Shown here: one piece after another, positions 61,241 through 64,000 of the stretch
Position numbering within the stretch: the first letter of the stretch is position 1
How the letters are laid out: the number at the start of each line of letters is the position of its first letter
Assembly: GCF_013466985.1 (NCBI RefSeq)
Contig: NZ_CP059164.1
Span: forward strand, 2,489,001-2,553,000
Length of the DNA: 64,000 bases
Reading direction: 5' to 3'
Source: Nocardioides ungokensis
GTDB lineage: Bacteria > Actinomycetota > Actinomycetes > Propionibacteriales > Nocardioidaceae
The notes under the pieces: generated by a model
The model's database searches: none
The model's input: only the letters and a program-made list of their open reading frames with translations
What the model was told of the DNA's origin: nothing
Program-made: the position numbers and the translations under genes

Positions 61241-61905
61241 AGCGGCCGGTCCGAATCGCGATCGTCGATGACTACGCCGTGGTCGTAGCAGGTGTTGCGT
61301 CGTTCTTCGCCGAGGAGCGCGTCGATGTCGTTGAGACCGGCGCGTCCAAGGCTGTGGTCACTGACGTCGACGTGGTCCTGTACGACACGTTCGGGCAAGT
61401 GACTGGCGAAGACCTCAACCTCGAGGACTTCGTCCGCGACAGCGGAGCCAAAGTTGTGATCTACAGCTGGAACCTCAAACCCGACCTGATCGAGCAGGCG
61501 ATCGCAGCTGGCGCGTCCGGCTACCTCTCCAAGGTGCTCACCGGCCCTGTGATCATTGCGGCTCTCGAACGGATCGTGAACGGTGAGATCGTCATCATGG
61601 CCGGGAGCCACGAGACCAGCGTCGATGCAGCCGGCGACTGGCCCGGCCGATCCGCCGGGCTTTCTCCACGCGAGGCCGAGGTCATCGCGCTCATTGCCCG
61701 GGGACTCAGCAACCAGGACATCGCAGAGCGTGCCTTCGTCTCCATCAACACCATCAAGACCTACATCCGCTCGGCCTACCGCAAGATCGGCGTCAACAGC
61801 CGCAGCCAGGCAGTCCTCTGGGCGGTGACCAACGACTTCCTGCCAGACCACGAGCGCAAGATCGACCCCACCCTCCCCCTGCGTCCAGACACAGACGTCT
61901 CCTGA
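61237..61905 (+). CDS. NarL/FixJ-family response regulator
   Basis: 222 aa, GTG 61237. The receiver domain has the acidic pair in IAIVDDYAVVVAG and the probable phospho-aspartate in VDVVLYDTFG. The conserved lysine is in ASGYLSKVLTG. The C-terminal LuxR-type helix-turn-helix has LSPREAEVIALIARGLSN and INTIKTYIRSAYRKIG. No adjacent kinase. Convergent with the sortase operon. Confidence 0.87.
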   Translation: MKRPVRIAIVDDYAVVVAGVASFFAEERVDVVETGASKAVVTDVDVVLYDTFGQVTGEDLNLEDFVRDSGAKVVIYSWNLKPDLIEQAIAAGASGYLSKVLTGPVIIAALERIVNGEIVIMAGSHETSVDAAGDWPGRSAGLSPREAEVIALIARGLSNQDIAERAFVSINTIKTYIRSAYRKIGVNSRSQAVLWAVTNDFLPDHERKIDPTLPLRPDTDVS

Positions 61906-61910
61906 CAGGC

Positions 61911-61937
61911 CCCGCGCGGGCAGAGGATCCGCGCGGG
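61911..61937. terminator. Bidirectional terminator hairpin
   Basis: 9-bp stem CCCGCGCGG / CCGCGCGGG with a 9-base loop. It lies between the converging response regulator and sortase genes. Confidence 0.65.
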
Positions 61938-61970
61938 TGTGGGCCGGCGACGCTGCCCGGGGCCCACTGC

Positions 61971-62624
61971 TCAGGCGGGCCCGTCCGATCTCCACGTCCG
62001 CGACCAGCCCGCCGCTTCCCGCTCGTCCACGCGGGCCAGCCGCGCGCGGACGTACATACGCTTGCTGGATCCGTAGCGCGGCCAGCAGGTGGTCAGGGTG
62101 AGCTCACGGTCCGTGCTCGGCCCGAGCACCCAGGTGGCGTCCACGGGGATGATGCGGGGTGACGTGGCGAGCCGGTAGGTCCACCGCACGCCGCGCTGCT
62201 CGAGCACGACGTCGTCACCGGGTCGCAGAGCATCGAAATTCAGGAAGGGGCTCCCGTGTCCCGCCCGGTGTCCGGCGAGCGCGACGTTGCCGCGCGCGCC
62301 CGGCAGCGGAGTGCTCCGGTAGTGCCCGGGACCCTCGGCGATCTGAGCCAAGCCGGTGCCCTCCACGGCAACCCAGGACCAATCCGCGCCGAAGCGCGGC
62401 ACCCGCATGGTCATCAGGGCCTCGCCCACGCCGACACCTTGCGCGACGGGGACGGACGTCGAGCGTCCGGCGGGCACGGCCGGAGCCGGCCCGCCGGAGA
62501 GCTGATCAGCCAGGCGCTCTTGCGCCTGGGCGGTGTGCTGGGAGTCGACCGCCGGCCGCAGCAGGAGGAACGCGAGAAGCGCGCACCCACCCACGACGAG
62601 GACCGCCGCCAGCAGCCGCCTCAT
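61971..62624 (-). CDS. Class E sortase
   Basis: 217 aa. An N-terminal membrane anchor (LLAAVLVVGGCALLAFLLL) precedes the extracytoplasmic sortase domain. Catalytic residues are visible: His119 in LAGHRAGHG, Cys180 in LTLTTCWPRYGSS and Arg189 in SKRMY. Class E sortases cleave LAXTG-type signals and attach proteins to peptidoglycan. Its ATG overlaps the stop of a 50-aa peptide gene (ATGA) that encodes an LAATG motif. Third gene of the operon. Confidence 0.88.
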   Translation of the reverse strand: MRRLLAAVLVVGGCALLAFLLLRPAVDSQHTAQAQERLADQLSGGPAPAVPAGRSTSVPVAQGVGVGEALMTMRVPRFGADWSWVAVEGTGLAQIAEGPGHYRSTPLPGARGNVALAGHRAGHGSPFLNFDALRPGDDVVLEQRGVRWTYRLATSPRIIPVDATWVLGPSTDRELTLTTCWPRYGSSKRMYVRARLARVDEREAAGWSRTWRSDGPA

Positions 62625-62773
62625 CGCTCGCTCCTCGGTATCGTGCGCATCACGGCCATGCCGAGGGCGATCATTGCGAACGCCGCGAGGAAGGCCCACA
62701 GCAGGTTGCCGGTCAGGAGACCGGTTGCTGCGAGGGCGCCACCACCGGCTACTGCGCTGGGGTTGTTGTACAT
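62621..62773 (-). CDS. 50-aa LAATG sorting-signal peptide
   Basis: ATG 62773, with GAGGAGG about 10 bases upstream inside the end of the glycosyltransferase gene. The sequence MYNNPSAVAGGGA is followed by the sortase motif LAATG (residues 14-18), a hydrophobic segment (LLTGNLLWAFLAAFAMIALG) and the basic tail RTIPRSER: a whole cell-wall sorting signal and little else. There is no separate signal peptide, so the N-terminus would have to be placed outside by membrane insertion. The stop overlaps the sortase start. Too short for most gene finders. Confidence 0.7.
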   Translation of the reverse strand: MYNNPSAVAGGGALAATGLLTGNLLWAFLAAFAMIALGMAVMRTIPRSER

Positions 62774-62777
62774 GTCG

Positions 62778-63962
62778 TCACCACCTCCTCTCGTGACGTA
62801 GCAGGGACTGGGCGAGCGCTTGGGCCTGCACCAGCTGAAGAAACAGGTCGTAGACCATCTCGACCACGAGTGGGGCAGCCAACAGCATCTGCGGCCAGCC
62901 CCGTCTGCGGACGGTCACGACACGTTCGAGGACGAAGATCATGGAGGCCGCGAGCCAGAACGGCTGCAGGGCGATGCCTGTCACCAGCCCCCACGCCATG
63001 CTCATCAGGTAGAGGAAGGTCGCCAGCACTCCCAGGGCGCTCAGCAGCTGGCGCCCCCAGTAGGGCGCGGTGACGCGGTTGAGCCCGTAGTCGACGACGT
63101 TCTCGACCGCCCCCCGCTTCCAGCGCACGCGCTGCTTGGCGAGGTCCGACCAGGTGGTCATCACCTCGGTCTCGAGGGTGCATTCCGCGGGCGCGACGAT
63201 GCCGTAGCCCAGGTGCATCAGGGCAAGCGAGAGCTCGTTGTCCTCGGTGAGCACGTGGGTGTCGTAGACCCCGCCCGCGCGCGACCTGTCCGGCAGGTCG
63301 CCCGTCACCCGCGCCCGCTGCACCTCGCGCAGCACCCGCACCGGGAACACGGTGGCGGTGCCGGTGAGGACGAGCGCCTTGCCCTTGAGACGGCGTACGT
63401 CGCGGGCGTAGCGCGCGTACTCGTTGCGCTGGAAGACGCCGAGCAGCCCGCCGCCGGGCCCGCCCCGGAAGGTGCCGCCGACCCCGCCGAGCTGACGCCG
63501 ATGGCGCTCGTGCAACGGGCTGCTTCCGTCGAGCTTGCCGCGGGCGATCTCGAGGAACTCCCTGTCGAGCAGGGAGTCGGCGTCCATCACGAGCACCAGG
63601 TCGTCGCCCGTGAGCGTGGGCAGCAGCTCGTCGAGCGCCTGGTTGAGCGCGCCCGCCTTCTTGGCAGTGTTGCCGACGGTCGCGAAGACCTCGGTGCCGG
63701 CGGCCAGGGCCACCTCCGCGGTGTGGTCGGTGCAGTTGTCCGCCACGACGAAGGCACGATCGGGACGCCAGGTCTGCGCGGCCAGCGAGGCGAGCGCGGC
63801 CGGCAGCGTCGCCTGCTCGTTGTGGGCGGGCAGCAGCGCGATGAGTGAACCCGTGCGTTCGTACACCAGTGGCCTGGCGGCGCGAGGGACGACGGAGGCA
63901 GCCCGCCAGGACGGCGCGGTACGGCGAGCGCGATGGCGCGCTTGGACAACGGATGACGGCAA
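62778..63962 (-). CDS. GT2-family glycosyltransferase (cellulose-synthase-like), membrane-bound
   Basis: 394 aa. GT-A fold with SLIALLPAHNEQATLPAAL, NCTDHTAEVA, metal-binding DADS (VLVMDADSLLD), TEDNELSLAL and the processive-type QRVRW motif. Three or more C-terminal helices (LATFLYLMSMAWGLVTGI). It probably makes or modifies a surface polysaccharide. The start is uncertain (TTG 63962 is the longest). First gene of the operon with the sorting peptide and sortase; the stop is 4 bp from the peptide ATG. Confidence 0.85.
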   Translation of the reverse strand: MPSSVVQARHRARRTAPSWRAASVVPRAARPLVYERTGSLIALLPAHNEQATLPAALASLAAQTWRPDRAFVVADNCTDHTAEVALAAGTEVFATVGNTAKKAGALNQALDELLPTLTGDDLVLVMDADSLLDREFLEIARGKLDGSSPLHERHRRQLGGVGGTFRGGPGGGLLGVFQRNEYARYARDVRRLKGKALVLTGTATVFPVRVLREVQRARVTGDLPDRSRAGGVYDTHVLTEDNELSLALMHLGYGIVAPAECTLETEVMTTWSDLAKQRVRWKRGAVENVVDYGLNRVTAPYWGRQLLSALGVLATFLYLMSMAWGLVTGIALQPFWLAASMIFVLERVVTVRRRGWPQMLLAAPLVVEMVYDLFLQLVQAQALAQSLLRHERRW

Positions 63963-64000
63963 CGCTGGTTCTCCCCATGTTTCCCACCGGTCGGTTGACC

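Overview
The window is very GC-rich DNA from a high-GC actinobacterium. Gene content and order point to the Nocardioides/Nocardioidaceae area, without proof: sbcD-sbcC, tldD-tldE, a glycine-riboswitch-controlled gcvP, and the cluster phosphatidyltransferase / DUF881 / small basic protein / DUF881 / gcvH / garA / ftsR / DUF151 / merR. The reading is complicated by roughly 25 single-base indels that split otherwise well-conserved genes (sbcC, gcvP, dnaK, dnaJ, grpE and others). Several lie in short homopolymers or repetitive GC tracts, so they look more like sequence or assembly errors than real decay. I annotated such genes across the breaks.

Layout. 0-30 kb is a chromosomal housekeeping block: DNA repair exonuclease (sbcDC), modulator-of-gyrase proteases (tldD/tldE), a CYTH/CHAD protein, a beta-lactamase-fold hydrolase coupled to gcvP, the glycine cleavage and GarA/FtsR region, two CNNM-type transporters, a DUF1800/DUF1501 pair, a 3-hydroxyisobutyrate-dehydrogenase-like enzyme, a flavin-binding PPOX-fold protein and a metallo-beta-lactamase RNA exonuclease. 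The block ends at a tRNA-Pro(GGG) gene followed by a strong hairpin.

30.3-46.3 kb is a stress and regulation block. Eight minus-strand genes, nearly all with overlapping stop and start codons, run dnaK-grpE-dnaJ-cbpM-clpB-trx-UBP zinc finger-TrxR-like flavoprotein. They combine disaggregation and folding with thiol redox chemistry. A MEDS-LuxR regulator lies upstream, then a membrane protein, an orphan histidine kinase, an AraC regulator and a UvrA2-type ABC ATPase.

46.3-61 kb is the most unusual part. About twenty short, mostly single genes lie one after another in both orientations: small membrane proteins, lipoproteins, a CPBP protease, NUDIX, GNAT, VOC, a terpene-cyclase-like toroid and unknowns. 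To the right of most of them lies a copy of a degenerate GC-rich imperfect palindrome with AAC + CGC(AC)TCATCTGCCG at the left and TGCCGATGAGCGG at the right. Two near-identical inverted IS30-family elements have each inserted inside a copy of this repeat, with a 2-bp GC duplication. The region looks like a modular, cassette-like array, although no integron integrase is visible here. A tRNA-Gln(TTG) lies inside it.

61-64 kb holds a NarL-type response regulator coupled to a 52-aa ORF, facing an operon of GT2 glycosyltransferase, a 50-aa peptide and a class E sortase. The peptide is essentially nothing but a sortase sorting signal (LAATG, hydrophobic segment, basic tail).
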